A stretch of 64,000 bases of DNA, from assembly GCF_003666685.1 (NCBI RefSeq), contig NZ_RCIZ01000008.1, positions 158,889-222,888 on the forward strand. Reading direction: 5' to 3'. The notes under the pieces are model-generated. The model did no database searches. It was given only the letters and a program-made list of their open reading frames with translations, and had not been told where the DNA came from. Every line of letters begins with the position of its first letter. The stretch's first letter is position 1. The position numbers and the translations under genes were made by a program. The DNA comes from Mesorhizobium sp. YM1C-6-2 (GTDB lineage Bacteria > Pseudomonadota > Alphaproteobacteria > Rhizobiales > Rhizobiaceae). Of the stretch, positions 28,460-39,732 are shown piece by piece.

Positions 28460-28972
28460 ATGCGATTTCCAGTCATCCCGCTCTTCCTTCTTGCTCTGCC
28501 TTTTCTCGAGATCGCCGGCTTCGTGGTCGTCGGACAGCAGATCGGCCTGTTCTACACACTTGCCCTCGTCGTAGCGGCCGGCGTGCTGGGCGCGGTCCTG
28601 CTGCGCGTCCAGGGCTTCGGCGTGATGACGCGTGTCCGGCGCGAGCTCGACGCCGGCGGCGATCCGAGCCGCGAGCTTGCCCATGGGGCGATGATCCTGC
28701 TCGCCGGCGTGCTGCTCCTCATCCCCGGCTTCATCACCGACATCGTCGGCCTGCTGCTCTTCCTCCCGCCGGTGCGTGACGCTGCCTGGCGCTTTCTCAG
28801 GAGCCGTGTTTCCGTCTCGACGCGCGGATTCGGCGGCTTTGCGGCTTCGGGCACGGGCCCAAGTCGACGTCGGGACGGCAAGACCATCGATCTAGACGCC
28901 GACGAATACAGTTCCGGACCCAATGGCGGCCCCCGTGAGGATTCGCCCTGGCGTCGCATCGACGGCGATTAA
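28460..28972 (+). CDS. fxsA: FxsA-family membrane protein
   Basis: 170 residues. Three or four hydrophobic segments include IPLFLLALPFLEIAGFVVVG and the family-typical LLLIPGFITDIVGLLLFLPP, followed by a polar tail of about 55 residues. In E. coli FxsA overproduction relieves F-plasmid exclusion of phage T7; the native role is not settled. It lies 150 nt upstream of secB, in the same direction. Confidence 0.9.
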   Translation: MRFPVIPLFLLALPFLEIAGFVVVGQQIGLFYTLALVVAAGVLGAVLLRVQGFGVMTRVRRELDAGGDPSRELAHGAMILLAGVLLLIPGFITDIVGLLLFLPPVRDAAWRFLRSRVSVSTRGFGGFAASGTGPSRRRDGKTIDLDADEYSSGPNGGPREDSPWRRIDGD

Positions 28973-29122
28973 TCACCTTTCGCGAGGCTTTCGGCGCGAG
29001 CGGGCGCTGCCCTTTCGCGGCCCTCGCAAACCTTGTCTTGCCATGTCTGCCATGCTAGCCAACCCGCGATTTGAACCCGGCCGCGATGTCGGCCGCATGG
29101 GATAAAGGCAAGGAACCGGCTC

Positions 29123-29620
29123 ATGGCCAACGAAGAACAGAAGCCGGCAGGCGCTGCGACCAACGGAAACGGCACCAAGGCGGCGCTCAACGTGCTGGCG
29201 CAATACGTCAAGGATCTCTCCTTCGAGAGCCCCAGCGCGCCGAACTCGCTGCGCGGCCGCGACAAGGCTCCCGGCATCGCCATCAATGTCAACGTCAACG
29301 CCAATCCGCTTTCGGAAAAGGAATACGACGTCACGCTGACGCTCACTGCCAAGGCCTCGTTCGAAAAGGACGTGCTCTTCAACGTCGAGCTGATCTATGG
29401 CGGCGTCTTCCGCATCGAAGGCTTCCCGCAGGAGCACATGCTGCCGCTGCTCTTCATCGAATGCCCGCGGCTGCTGTTCCCCTTCGCCCGCCAGATCATC
29501 GCCGAGGCGACCCGCAACGGCGGCTTCCCGCCGCTGATGCTCGACCCGATCGACTTCGCGCAGATGTTCCAGCAGAAGCTTGCCGAGGACCAGGCCAAGG
29601 CAAAGGTCCAAGTGAGCTGA
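29123..29620 (+). CDS. secB: Protein-export chaperone SecB
   Basis: 165 residues, usual for alphaproteobacteria. It binds unfolded precursors and hands them to SecA. The N-terminal extension is followed by the conserved fold with [20 protein letters not shown] and [20 protein letters not shown] strong terminator follows 22 nt after the stop. Confidence 0.96.
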   Translation: MANEEQKPAGAATNGNGTKAALNVLAQYVKDLSFESPSAPNSLRGRDKAPGIAINVNVNANPLSEKEYDVTLTLTAKASFEKDVLFNVELIYGGVFRIEGFPQEHMLPLLFIECPRLLFPFARQIIAEATRNGGFPPLMLDPIDFAQMFQQKLAEDQAKAKVQVS

Positions 29621-29642
29621 GCGGCTCAAACCCGAGAAATCA

Positions 29643-29670
29643 AAGCCCGGCCCTGGCGCCGGGCTTTTTT
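29643..29670 (+). terminator. Rho-independent terminator of secB
   Basis: AAGCCCGGC (29643-29651) pairs with GCCGGGCTT (29658-29666) around a 6-nt loop, and the second arm runs into a T-run up to 29670. Confidence 0.92.
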
Positions 29671-29738
29671 GTGCCCCGGTCGTTTCGCCGCTCTGGCACT
29701 TGCATCGAACCGTCCCAGACCGCCCTTTCCTGCGCCCT

Positions 29739-30623
29739 ATGACAGTCTTGGAAACGCGCATGGACCGGACGGCGAGCGGATGGGTCAACGGACTCATCGG
29801 CGTCATTATCTTCAGCGCCTCGCTGCCGGCCACGAGAGTGGCGGTCCTCGAGTTTGACCCGCTGTTCCTCACCGCGGCGCGAGCGGCGATCGCCGGGCTG
29901 CTGGGGCTCGGCCTCCTGCTCCTGTTCAAGGAAAAACGCCCCTCGCGCGGCGATCTGATCTCGCTCTTCATCGTCGCACTTGGCGTTGTCGTCGGCTTCC
30001 CGCTGCTCACTGCCCTTGCCCTGCAATATGTGACCTCGGCGCATTCGATCGTCTTCATCGGCCTGCTGCCCTTGTCGACCGCGATCTTCGCGGTGCTGCG
30101 CGGCGGCGAGCGGCCGAAGCCCGCCTTCTGGCTGTTTTCGGCACTCGGAAGCGCGCTGGTCGGCAGCTTTGCCCTGATGCAGGGGCTGGCCGCCTCGCCG
30201 GCGGGAGATGCGCTGATGCTCGCCGCCATCGTCGTCTGCGGGCTGGGTTATGCCGAAGGGGCAAAGCTGTCGCGTACGCTCGGGGGATGGCAGGTCATTT
30301 CCTGGGCGCTCGTCCTGTCGCTTCCGGTGATGATCCCGCTTTCGATCGCCACCATGCCTTCGACTTTCGAGGGCATAAGTCTGCCGGCATGGATCGGCCT
30401 CGCCTACGTCTCTCTGTTCAGCATGCTGATCGGCTTCGTCTTCTGGTATCGCGGCCTCGCCCAGGGCGGCATCGCCGCCGTCGGCCAGTTGCAGCTTCTG
30501 CAGCCCTTCTTCGGGTTGGCCATCGCCGCGGCGCTGCTCGGCGAATCCGTCACCTGGATGATGATGCTGATCACCGTCGGGGTGATCCTTTGCGTCTTCG
30601 GCGCGCGGAAATTCGCCAAATAA
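29739..30623 (+). CDS. EamA/DMT-family transporter
   Basis: 294 residues with ten predicted membrane segments in two repeated EamA halves. The second half ends with GLAIAAALLGESVTWMMM, typical of the family. These are proton- or gradient-driven exporters of metabolites or amino acids. An ATG at 29760 is an alternative start, with a GGAAA upstream. Its stop faces the convergent dnaQ stop 28 nt away. The substrate is unknown. Confidence 0.87.
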   Translation: MTVLETRMDRTASGWVNGLIGVIIFSASLPATRVAVLEFDPLFLTAARAAIAGLLGLGLLLLFKEKRPSRGDLISLFIVALGVVVGFPLLTALALQYVTSAHSIVFIGLLPLSTAIFAVLRGGERPKPAFWLFSALGSALVGSFALMQGLAASPAGDALMLAAIVVCGLGYAEGAKLSRTLGGWQVISWALVLSLPVMIPLSIATMPSTFEGISLPAWIGLAYVSLFSMLIGFVFWYRGLAQGGIAAVGQLQLLQPFFGLAIAAALLGESVTWMMMLITVGVILCVFGARKFAK

Positions 30624-30651
30624 GATAGAACCGAACCGCGGCAGCTCAGGG

Positions 30652-31368
30652 CTATTGCGCCGCTGCCGCTTCGCCCATCTTCAGCCAGATCGCCTTCTCG
30701 CCGAGTTCCTTGACCAGCATGCCGTGCGCTGCGAGCTCAGCCTCGGTGAGGCGCGGCGCCAGCGGCGCCGGGCGTTGGCGTATGGTGATCTCGATCGTGG
30801 TGATCTCAATCGCCGACGACGAGCCGGAGGCGATGCTGTCGAGACCGAGCGCCGCCTGCTTGCCGCCGATCAGTTCGATATAGACTTCGGCCAGAAGCTC
30901 CGAATCGAGCAGCGCGCCATGCTTGGTGCGGTGGCTGTTGTCGATGCCGTATCGCCGGCAGAGCGCGTCGAGCGAGTTCGGCCCCATCGGATGCTTGCGC
31001 TTGGCGATCGCCAGCGTATCGACCACCCGGCCCTGCTCAACCGCAGGCTGCCCCAGCCGGGCGAACTCGGCATTGATGAAGGCGATGTCGAAGCCGGCAT
31101 TGTGGGCAACCAGATGCGCGCCGTCGATGAATTCGATGAACTCTTCCACGATATCGCCGAAGCTGGGCTTGTCGGCGAGATCGGCCATGGAGATGCCGTG
31201 CACCGCCTGCGCCTCGGCGTTGATCTCGCGGCCCTGCGGGTTGATGTAGCGGTGGAAGGAGCGGCCGGTCGGGAAACGATTGACGAGTTCGATGCCGCCG
31301 AGCTCGATGACCCGGTCGTCGCGCCAGTCCAGTCCCGTCGTCTCGGTGTCGAAGACGATTTCCCGCAT
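30652..31368 (-). CDS. dnaQ: DNA polymerase III epsilon subunit (proofreading exonuclease)
   Basis: 238 residues. The ExoI acids Asp7 and Glu9 are in FDTETTGLD, ExoII is in LVAHNAGFDIAF, and the ExoIII region is in TKHGALLDSELLAEVY, giving a DEDDh exonuclease. The C-terminal 50 residues carry the polymerase-binding tail. It edits errors during replication. It is the last of the minus-strand genes leaving the candidate origin. Confidence 0.96.
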   Translation of the reverse strand: MREIVFDTETTGLDWRDDRVIELGGIELVNRFPTGRSFHRYINPQGREINAEAQAVHGISMADLADKPSFGDIVEEFIEFIDGAHLVAHNAGFDIAFINAEFARLGQPAVEQGRVVDTLAIAKRKHPMGPNSLDALCRRYGIDNSHRTKHGALLDSELLAEVYIELIGGKQAALGLDSIASGSSSAIEITTIEITIRQRPAPLAPRLTEAELAAHGMLVKELGEKAIWLKMGEAAAAQ

Positions 31369-31506
31369 CGAATCAGTTTCTCCTTGGTGGAGAAGCATGG
31401 GATGTCGGATGCGGCGGCGCAAGGTTGGCGGATCCTTGCCCCAAGAAAGTAGCTGAGCGCGAAAGGCTCGAATGCGACCGTCCCGTCTGGGGAAATGCCG
31501 CGCCTG

Positions 31507-32112
31507 TCAGCTCGCCTTGGCGACGGGCCTCTTTCCCGTCAGTTCCTCGATGATGTCGGCGACCGCCAGGCGCGCCGCCTCCATGCCCCGGCCGGTATCG
31601 ATGACGAAATCCGCCAGGCGCCGCTTCTCCTCGTCCGGCACCTGCTTGGCGAGGATTTTTTCGAACTTCTCCTCGGTCATGCCGGGACGGGCCAGCACCC
31701 GTTCCCGCTGCACCTCGGGCCCGGCTGTCACCACCACCACCTGGTCGACGCGTTCCTGGCCGCCGGTCTCGAAGAGCAGCGGTATATCGACCACCGCGAG
31801 CTGCGCGCCCGCCGCATGGTGGCGTTTCAGAAAGGCCGTGGCGTCGGCGCGGACCAGCGGATGCACCAGCGCCTCGAGCCGCTTCAACGCAGCCGGGTCG
31901 CCGAGAACGCGCTCCGCGAGCTTTGCCCGGTCGACCGTCCCGCCTGCCGTGGTACCGGGAAAAGCCGCTTCCACCAGCGGCACCGCCTTGCCTCGATAGA
32001 GCCGGTGCACCGCCTCGTCGGAATCATGCACCGGCACGCCGAAGTCGGAAAACATCTTCGCCGTCGTCGACTTGCCCATGCCGATCGAGCCTGTCAGGCC
32101 GAGCACGATCAT
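31507..32112 (-). CDS. coaE: Dephospho-CoA kinase
   Basis: 201 residues. Walker A GSIGMGKS is at residues 8-15. It performs the last step of coenzyme A synthesis. The start overlaps the aroE stop by 4 nt (ATGA), so the maf-aroE-coaE set is translated as a coupled unit. Confidence 0.96.
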   Translation of the reverse strand: MIVLGLTGSIGMGKSTTAKMFSDFGVPVHDSDEAVHRLYRGKAVPLVEAAFPGTTAGGTVDRAKLAERVLGDPAALKRLEALVHPLVRADATAFLKRHHAAGAQLAVVDIPLLFETGGQERVDQVVVVTAGPEVQRERVLARPGMTEEKFEKILAKQVPDEEKRRLADFVIDTGRGMEAARLAVADIIEELTGKRPVAKAS

Positions 32113-32969
32113 GATTTTCCGGTCGAAGCCTTTGCCATGTCGGCGATGATCATCTCACGCAATTCTTCCGTCACCTCCGGCCGTCTGCCGAACCAGCGTT
32201 CGAAACCCGGCGCCGCCTGGTGCAGCAGCATGCCGAGCCCGTCCACCGTCTTCAGCCCGCATTCCCGCGCGGCTTTCAGCAGCGGCGTCTCGAGAGGGAC
32301 GTAAACGATGTCTGTAACGATCGCATGCCGCGGCAGCGCTTCCGGGTTAGCCGGCAATGCTTCCGATCCTGATTTACCCGCCATGCCGAGCGCAGTCGTG
32401 TTGACCAGCAGGCCGGCATCTGCGAGCAACTCGCCGGTCGCCGTCGCCGGATGCGCCGAGACGCCGGGACCGAAGCGGTCCCCCAGCTCGATGGCCCGCT
32501 CGACTGTCCGGTTCGCCACCCTGATATCCGTAAATCCCCGCTCCTTCAGCGCCTGGATCACCGCCCTTGCCGCGCCGCCGGCGCCGAGCACGACCGCCGG
32601 TCCCGCCTTGGCCCAGCCCGGCGCGCGTTCGTCGAGGTTTGCGGCGAAACCCTCCGCGTCAGTGTTGCCCCCGCAGAGAACACCGTTTTCAAGCCACAGC
32701 GTGTTCACCGCGCCGATCCGCTCCGCCGCCTCGTCGCGCCGCGCGGCGGCTGCGAAGGCCGCCTCCTTGTGCGGGATAGTCACGTTGCCGCCCGCAAACC
32801 CCCTTTCCCCGAAGGTCGCAAAGAACTCCGCCGCATCCTCCGGCGCCACGTCGATCGCCTCATAGCTTCCGGCGATGCCGTATTTCCGCAGCCAGTAGCC
32901 GTGGATCTTGGGCGAACGGGAATGTGCGATCGGATGACCGCAGACGAAGGCCTTCTTCATGTCAGCCAT
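32109..32969 (-). CDS. aroE: Shikimate dehydrogenase (NADP+)
   Basis: 286 residues. N-terminal substrate motifs are [12 protein letters not shown] and [11 protein letters not shown] (catalytic Lys). NTDAEGF and the NADP-binding [11 protein letters not shown] follow. It reduces 3-dehydroshikimate on the aromatic amino acid route. The ATG at 32969 overlaps the maf stop by 8 nt. An ATG three codons later (32960) would avoid the overlap and is equally possible. Confidence 0.95.
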   Translation of the reverse strand: MADMKKAFVCGHPIAHSRSPKIHGYWLRKYGIAGSYEAIDVAPEDAAEFFATFGERGFAGGNVTIPHKEAAFAAAARRDEAAERIGAVNTLWLENGVLCGGNTDAEGFAANLDERAPGWAKAGPAVVLGAGGAARAVIQALKERGFTDIRVANRTVERAIELGDRFGPGVSAHPATATGELLADAGLLVNTTALGMAGKSGSEALPANPEALPRHAIVTDIVYVPLETPLLKAARECGLKTVDGLGMLLHQAAPGFERWFGRRPEVTEELREMIIADMAKASTGKS

Positions 32970-33561
32970 CGATCGCGCCCAACTCCCGCAGTTCCTTCAG
33001 CAGCGGCAGCAGCGGCAGGCCGACGATGGTAAAATGGTCGCCGTCGATCTTCTCGAAGAGCTGGATCCCCTCGCCCTCGACCTGGTAGGCGCCGACCGAA
33101 TTCAGCGCCATCGGCCCGACCCGCGCCAGATGCCTGCCGATGAAGGCTGGCTCGAGCTTGCGCATGGTGAGGTGCGCCACGCCGACATGCCGCCAGAACG
33201 CCTCACCGTTCCTGGCCAGCACCGCGGCGCTGTTGAGTTGGTGCGTCTTGCCTGACAGCTTGAGCAGGTGCCGCCTGGCATCCTCCATGTCCCCGGGCTT
33301 GTGGAACAGCTCGTCGCCGAGCGACAGCGTCTGGTCGCAGCCGAGCACCAGCCGTCCGGGGTTTCTTTCGCTGACGTCGAGCGCCTTGGCCTCGGCCAGC
33401 ACCTGCGCCACGTCCTCCGGCGAGGCGCCGGTGCCCTCGAGCGTCCGCTCGACCGCGCGCTCGTCGATCTCTGCCGGCATCACGTCTATATCGACGCCCG
33501 CCGCCTCCAGCATCGCCTTGCGGAAGCGGCTGCCCGATGCCAGCACTATTCTTTCCACCAT
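32962..33561 (-). CDS. maf: Maf-family nucleoside triphosphate pyrophosphatase
   Basis: 199 residues. It starts with the family signature [14 protein letters not shown] and has the catalytic base region [10 protein letters not shown] and [12 protein letters not shown]. Family members hydrolyse non-canonical NTPs and can block septum formation when overproduced. It is downstream of ppsR by 52 nt and overlaps aroE. Confidence 0.95.
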   Translation of the reverse strand: MVERIVLASGSRFRKAMLEAAGVDIDVMPAEIDERAVERTLEGTGASPEDVAQVLAEAKALDVSERNPGRLVLGCDQTLSLGDELFHKPGDMEDARRHLLKLSGKTHQLNSAAVLARNGEAFWRHVGVAHLTMRKLEPAFIGRHLARVGPMALNSVGAYQVEGEGIQLFEKIDGDHFTIVGLPLLPLLKELRELGAIDG

Positions 33562-33613
33562 GTCGCCGGCTCCGGTTGCGTTTCGTGTCGCTATAGCACG
33601 CAGGCGCGGGACG

Positions 33614-34441
33614 TCATCCCTGCCGCCCCTTGCCCCTCAATGCGACGATCGCCGCCGCCGTCTCTTCGATCGAGCGGCGGCTGACGTCGATCATCGGCCA
33701 GCCGTGGCGGGTGAATATCTGCCTGGCATAGGTCAGCTCCTCGGTGATCGCGGCGCGGTCGGCATAGGCCTCGGCATCGAAGCCCGGCGTCTGCCCGAGC
33801 ATCCGGTTCTGGCGCACCTGCGAGATGCGCTCGGCGGTCGCCACCAGCCCGACGATCAGCGGGTTCTTCGCCCGCACCAGGCTGTCGGGCACCGGCACGC
33901 CGATCACGATCGGGATGTTGGCGGTCTTGATGCCGCGGTTGGCGAGGTAGATCGAGGTCGGCGTCTTCGACGTCCTCGATATACCGATCAGCACGATGTC
34001 GGCCTGGTCGACCTCTTCCTGCAACTGGCCGTCATCATGCTCCATGGTGAAGTTCAGCGCATCGATGCGGCGGAAATATTCCGCGTCGAGCACGTGCTGC
34101 GCGCCGACCCGCCGGCCGGCCGGCGTGCCCAGATAGGACTGGAAGACGGCAAGCACCGGCTCCAGGACCGAGACGCAGGGCAGGCCCATCGCCGCGCAGC
34201 GCTCGTCGATCTGCCGCGCCAGCGCTTGGTCGACCACCGTATAGAGTACGATGCCCGGCTCCTCCTCGATGTCCTCGAACACCTTGGCCAGCTGCTTTTC
34301 GGTGCGGATCAGCGGGAATATGTGCTCGATCGCCCGCGCGTCCTTGTATTGCGCCGACACGGCGCGCCCAGCGGCGAGCAGTGTCTCGCCGGTGGCGTCG
34401 GAGATCAGATGGAGGTGGAAGAAGCTCTGTCTTTTGTTCAT
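33614..34441 (-). CDS. PEP synthase/PPDK regulatory kinase-pyrophosphorylase (DUF299)
   Basis: 275 residues. The P-loop-like [18 protein letters not shown] and the N-terminal [13 protein letters not shown] are typical of the DUF299 (PpsR/RP) family. It switches pyruvate phosphate dikinase or PEP synthase on and off by ADP-dependent phosphorylation and Pi-dependent dephosphorylation. The gene is directly beside the candidate origin and points away from it. That position next to the origin, opposite hemE, is conserved in alphaproteobacteria. Confidence 0.94.
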   Translation of the reverse strand: MNKRQSFFHLHLISDATGETLLAAGRAVSAQYKDARAIEHIFPLIRTEKQLAKVFEDIEEEPGIVLYTVVDQALARQIDERCAAMGLPCVSVLEPVLAVFQSYLGTPAGRRVGAQHVLDAEYFRRIDALNFTMEHDDGQLQEEVDQADIVLIGISRTSKTPTSIYLANRGIKTANIPIVIGVPVPDSLVRAKNPLIVGLVATAERISQVRQNRMLGQTPGFDAEAYADRAAITEELTYARQIFTRHGWPMIDVSRRSIEETAAAIVALRGKGRQG

Positions 34442-34833
34442 CTCTTCACAGGGTTTTCAGGAAGCCTGTGGGCTCCTGTGGACAAAATGGGACGATTTCG
34501 GCCCACCTCGCCGGGCGACTGTATCAGATGGCCGGATGTCCACAATTCACCCCTCTCTGAAGATCGTTTTGCCGGTCGGGAAGACAGTGGGGATAAAGTC
34601 GGGCCGCTTCGCCCGACGCAAAACAGCCACGCATCGGGCAGCAGCCAAGTAGCGGCAAAACCACGCAGAATCCAGATCATCCCCAGAGTTGTCCTTTCCC
34701 GGCGAAATCTGCTCCTGTAAGACTGCAGCCGGATTTTCGCGCCTTTTGGGGACGGTTCGAGACAACCGATTCCCACAGAGTCTAAGAATCAGAAACAGAA
34801 AGAATCTTCGATTTGGTTTTAGAAAGGGATGGT
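34442..34833. other. Candidate chromosomal replication origin (oriC) between the DUF299 gene and hemE
   Basis: 392 nt without a gene. DnaA-box-like words (consensus TTATCCACA or its complement): 34477-34485 and 34588-34596 at 8 of 9, and 34536-34544 and 34677-34685 at 7 of 9. GANTC methylation sites occur at 34668, 34768, 34778, 34786 and 34802, four of them within 39 nt. The hemE side is A/T-rich. Genes on the left run leftward and on the right rightward, as expected at a bidirectional origin. The Caulobacter origin lies next to hemE too. dnaA is not in the window. The hemE promoter must also be here. Confidence 0.75.
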
Positions 34834-35916
34834 ATGGGCCAGGAAAGCGCCCAGCGGTCTTCAGGGAAGACCAGGCCTGAGAATTCGGAAGGACGCGTCG
34901 TGCTCGACGTGCTCAGGGGGAAGACCGTTTTCCCTCCGCCCGTCTGGATGATGCGCCAGGCTGGACGCTACCTTCCCGAGTACCGTGAAACGCGCAAGCG
35001 CGCGGGCGGTTTCCTCGACCTCTGCTACAATCCCGACTTCGCCGTCGAAGTGACCTTGCAGCCGATCCGCCGTTTCGGCTTCGACGCCTCGATCCTGTTC
35101 TCCGACATCCTCGTCGTGCCGCATGCGCTTGGCCGCGGGCTCCGCTTCGAGGAAGGCCGGGGGCCGCTGATGACGCCGATCCGCGCCGAGGAGATCGACC
35201 GGCTCGACGGCGAAATGTTTCACGTGAATCTGTCGCCGGTCTACGAGACGGTCAGGCGCCTGCGCGTCCAGTTGCCGGCCGGGACCACGCTGATCGGCTT
35301 CTGCGGCGCGCCCTGGACGGTCGCGACCTACATGATCGCCGGCCACGGCACGCCGGACCAGGCGCCGGCGCGGCACTTCTTCTACCGGCATCCCGAGGAG
35401 ATGAAGCGGCTGCTTCGCCAGCTCGCCGACTGGTCGGCCGCCTATCTGATCCGCCAGATGGAGGCTGGGGCGGACGCCGTGCAGATCTTCGATTCCTGGG
35501 CGGGCATGCTCGATGAGGAGGGCTTTGCCGCCTGCTGCATCGAGCCGGTCGCCCGTATCGTCAGCCAAGTGAAGGCGGCGCATCCTGATGTCCCGGTGAT
35601 CGCTTTCCCTAAGGGCGCTGGCAGCCGCTATGACGGGTTCCGCCAAGCCACGGGCGCCGATGCGCTCGGTCTCGACTGGACGGTCCCGCTCAGCCAGGCG
35701 AAGCGTCTCCAGAAGGAAGGCGCCGTGCAGGGCAATCTCGACCCGCAGCGTCTCGTCGCCGGTGGCAAGGCGCTGTCAGACGGCGTCGCCTCCATCCTGT
35801 CCGGACTCGGAGACGGTCCGCTGGTCTTCAATCTCGGCCACGGTATCACGCCGGAGACGCCGGTCGCTCATGTCGAGCAGATGCTGGCGGCGATCAGGGG
35901 AGCACGGCAGCCGTGA
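34834..35916 (+). CDS. hemE: Uroporphyrinogen decarboxylase
   Basis: 360 residues. The N-terminal signature [17 protein letters not shown] and the second, [16 protein letters not shown], are present. It decarboxylates uroporphyrinogen III to coproporphyrinogen III on the haem pathway. The ATG at 34834 follows AAAGGGA; a TTG at 34813 is less likely. A parS-like site lies at about codons 128-133. Its last bases overlap the hemJ start (GTGA). Confidence 0.96.
   Translation: MGQESAQRSSGKTRPENSEGRVVLDVLRGKTVFPPPVWMMRQAGRYLPEYRETRKRAGGFLDLCYNPDFAVEVTLQPIRRFGFDASILFSDILVVPHALGRGLRFEEGRGPLMTPIRAEEIDRLDGEMFHVNLSPVYETVRRLRVQLPAGTTLIGFCGAPWTVATYMIAGHGTPDQAPARHFFYRHPEEMKRLLRQLADWSAAYLIRQMEAGADAVQIFDSWAGMLDEEGFAACCIEPVARIVSQVKAAHPDVPVIAFPKGAGSRYDGFRQATGADALGLDWTVPLSQAKRLQKEGAVQGNLDPQRLVAGGKALSDGVASILSGLGDGPLVFNLGHGITPETPVAHVEQMLAAIRGARQP
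35216..35231. promoter_or_regulatory. parS-like ParB binding site 2 (inside hemE)
   Basis: TGTTTCACGTGAATCT, 14 of 16 matches to the parS consensus with an intact TTTCACGTGAA core. It lies about 0.4 kb right of the candidate origin. It shares the AATC ending of site 1. Confidence 0.65.
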
Positions 35917-36437
35917 CCGCAAAGACGCAAACTTCGCCCGTCGGACGGGCCTTCATCGCGCTGGCGATCTTTGCAGCTCTTACCGCCCTCCTCTTCCTGC
36001 TCGCTCCTGATGACCTCTACCTTTGGGCGAAAGCGATCCATGTGATCGCGGTCATCTCCTGGATGGCCGGCATGCTCTATTTGCCCAGGCTCTTCGTCTA
36101 CCATTCGGAAGTTCCGGTCGGCTCGCCGCAATCCGAGACGTTCAAGGTCATGGAGCGCCGGCTGCTCAGGGCCATCATCAACCCGGCGATGATCGTCACC
36201 TGGGTTTTTGGGCTCTGGCTTGCCTGGAAGGGATTTTCATTCTCCGGCGGCTGGCTGCATGCCAAGCTCGCGCTCGTCCTCGTCATGTCCGGCGTGCATG
36301 GCTATCTGTCCGCGTCGGCCCGGCGTTTTGCCGAGGACCGCAACGAAAAGCCGGCGCGCCACTGGCGGATCGTCAACGAGGTTCCTACCTTGCTGATGAT
36401 CGTTATCGTGATCCTGGTGATCGTGAAGCCATTCTAG
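35913..36437 (+). CDS. hemJ: Protoporphyrinogen oxidase HemJ
   Basis: 174 residues with four or five membrane helices. His in [16 protein letters not shown] and in [18 protein letters not shown] are the conserved haem-binding histidines of the family. It oxidises protoporphyrinogen IX in the inner membrane. The GTG start overlaps the hemE stop by 4 nt, so two haem enzymes are translationally coupled. Confidence 0.93.
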   Translation: MTAKTQTSPVGRAFIALAIFAALTALLFLLAPDDLYLWAKAIHVIAVISWMAGMLYLPRLFVYHSEVPVGSPQSETFKVMERRLLRAIINPAMIVTWVFGLWLAWKGFSFSGGWLHAKLALVLVMSGVHGYLSASARRFAEDRNEKPARHWRIVNEVPTLLMIVIVILVIVKPF

Positions 36438-36676
36438 GCCGCGAATTCTTGAAACGGGCTTGGCGGTGCGCAAGTCCGGAGCGGAATGAATCCGCTTCCG
36501 CCGGCCCAGGATCGGACGATTCCCGTCTTGCTCTTTGCCGGGCGGACCGCTAGAACACGATTCTTCCTTTCTCGTCCTGTGCCGCCTCTCCGCCAGCTTG
36601 GCTCGGCCGCTTTCGACGAACAATCGCGTTAGCCGATCATACCCTTTCCCACCAATTGCACACCCAGAGTCCATCT

Positions 36677-37942
<1,266 letters not shown>

Positions 37943-37949
37943 TTCCGGC

Positions 37950-37970
37950 GAGGCCCGACAGCCGGGCCTC
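37950..37970 (+). terminator. Stem-loop downstream of rho, possible terminator
   Basis: GAGGCCCG-ACAGC-CGGGCCTC, a perfect 8-bp stem with 5-nt loop, 8 nt after the rho stop. No T-run follows, so it may act only with help or as an mRNA-stabilising stem. Confidence 0.45.
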
Positions 37971-38187
37971 GATTCGGACTCGGAATGATTTCGGTAAGGG
38001 CTCGTTAACCATGGGTTGACGGGCCCTTGTTCTGACCGCGGCTATGACAATCGATCTTCGACATTCGCGCCGTGCGCTAGCATAACTTGCCTGCCCGGTC
38101 CCTTAGCCGTATGGCGGGCAGCAAGCGAAGGAAGCCGTATGCAGCTTTCTTCGCTGACGAGCGAAGCAACCTTTGAAGGGACGAAAT

Positions 38188-39519
38188 GTGAGCTCCGTGG
38201 AGTTCCCGGACACCATCGTCGCGCTCTCCAGCGGCCGGCTGCCCGCCGGTGTCGCGGTCGTCCGCATCTCCGGCAAGCAGACTCGATTCGTGCTCGAAAC
38301 GATCGCTGATAAGGTTACCGAGCCGCGAGTTGCGTCGTATTCAACGTTCCGCAACCCCGACGGCGCGAAGATCGATTCGGGCCTGTTACTATTTTTCCCT
38401 GCACCGCGCAGCTTCACCGGCGAGGATTGCGCCGAGTTCCAGATCCACGGCGGCAAGGCTGCGGTCGCGGCTTTGCTGGACGCGCTCACTGCCCATCCTG
38501 GCGTCCGCCACGCCGAAGCGGGCGAGTTCACGCGCCGCGCCTTCCTGAATGGCAAGCTTGATCTCACCGAAACGGAGGCGCTCGCCGATCTGATCTCGGC
38601 AGAGACCGAGGCGCAGCGCCGCCTGGCCGTGCTCAATGCGGACGGCGCACAGTCGAAGCTCTATTCCGCCTGGCGCCAGCGCCTCATCCACGCCCGCGCC
38701 ATGATCGAGGCTGAGCTCGACTTCGCCGACGAGCCCGACGTTCCCGGGTCGGTCGCGGACGTGGTCTGGGCGGACATGCAGAGTCTGGCGAACGAGATTC
38801 GCCAGCACATTGGCAGCTATCACCGCGCCGAGATCATCCGCGACGGCTTCGATGTTGTCATTGTCGGCGCACCCAATGCTGGCAAATCCAGCCTTCTCAA
38901 CGCGTTGGCTCGGCGCGATGCCGCGATCGTCTCGGACGAGCCCGGCACGACCCGAGACCTCGTCGAGCTGGCGCTCGATCTGAATGGCGTGAAGGTCCGG
39001 TTGACGGACACCGCTGGAATCCGCGAGGCGGCCGGCAAAGTCGAGGCGATCGGGATCGAAAGGGCCAGGCAGCGCGCGGAGACGGCGGACCTCGTCCTGC
39101 TCCTGGCCGATGCGACAAGTGACAAGTCCGGCCGTCCGGCCGTAGTTAACCCCAATGTTATCCACATAGGGACAAAGGCTGATCTCCTTGGCGCCGACCG
39201 TTCTCCGGGGCGACCTAGCCTGATGGTATCCTCCCTGTCCGGCCAAGGCATTTCCGAACTGCTGGAGATGCTGGGTGAACGAGCGGAAAAGGCTGCCGGC
39301 GACGCCGGCGATATCCTTCCGTCCCGGATGCGCCACATCGAACTTCTCAGGGAAACCGTCGCCTACCTAGAAGCTGCTTTGGGGGGAAGCGATCGCGATC
39401 TCGAACTCCGCGCCGACGATCTGCGGCTTGCGGCCGACAGGCTTGGACGTCTCTGCGGCGCGGTCGACGTTGAGGATCTGCTCGACGTCATCTTCTCGCA
39501 ATTCTGCATTGGAAAATGA
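38188..39519 (+). CDS. mnmE: tRNA modification GTPase MnmE (TrmE)
   Basis: 443 residues from a GTG preceded by AAGGGACGA. A TTG at 38173 is in frame but less likely. The N-terminal folate-binding domain has SFTGEDCAEFQIHGG; the inserted G domain has GAPNAGKS (227-234) and DEPGTTRD; the C-terminus is the essential FCIGK (439-443). With MnmG it makes the 5-carboxymethylaminomethyl group on wobble uridine. It is separated from mnmG by 213 nt that hold two parS sites. Confidence 0.96.
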   Translation: MSSVEFPDTIVALSSGRLPAGVAVVRISGKQTRFVLETIADKVTEPRVASYSTFRNPDGAKIDSGLLLFFPAPRSFTGEDCAEFQIHGGKAAVAALLDALTAHPGVRHAEAGEFTRRAFLNGKLDLTETEALADLISAETEAQRRLAVLNADGAQSKLYSAWRQRLIHARAMIEAELDFADEPDVPGSVADVVWADMQSLANEIRQHIGSYHRAEIIRDGFDVVIVGAPNAGKSSLLNALARRDAAIVSDEPGTTRDLVELALDLNGVKVRLTDTAGIREAAGKVEAIGIERARQRAETADLVLLLADATSDKSGRPAVVNPNVIHIGTKADLLGADRSPGRPSLMVSSLSGQGISELLEMLGERAEKAAGDAGDILPSRMRHIELLRETVAYLEAALGGSDRDLELRADDLRLAADRLGRLCGAVDVEDLLDVIFSQFCIGK

Positions 39520-39606
39520 CTGAAGACACAGGGACCCGTTTTGAGCCTGCGTCGAACTTGATTGTCGGCGGCGCGCGTTCTAGCCGGAAAGCACCGCTAT
39601 GGAGCA

Positions 39607-39622
39607 TGATTCACGTGAAACA
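39607..39622. promoter_or_regulatory. parS site 3 (mnmE-mnmG gap)
   Basis: TGATTCACGTGAAACA, 15 of 16 matches to TGTTTCACGTGAAACA. It is non-coding, 39 nt from site 4 and about 2.7 kb before parA. It is a strong ParB nucleation candidate. Confidence 0.85.
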
Positions 39623-39645
39623 CGGCTGGCCTACCCGTCTGCCAG

Positions 39646-39661
39646 CGTTTCACGTGAAACC
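39646..39661. promoter_or_regulatory. parS site 4 (mnmE-mnmG gap)
   Basis: CGTTTCACGTGAAACC, with the full 14-bp palindrome GTTTCACGTGAAAC intact and 14 of 16 consensus matches. It is tandem with site 3 in the same gap. Confidence 0.85.
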
Positions 39662-39732
39662 TTCGCTGTTTCAACGGCTTGACACTTTGGTCCATTGCGC
39701 ACATCTGTCGCGGCAACGAAGCGGAACCCGAA

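Noticed and set aside
36438..36676. Possible small gene in the rho leader
   Set aside because: No frame with a ribosome site and a sensible product was seen. A leader for rho autoregulation explains the gap.
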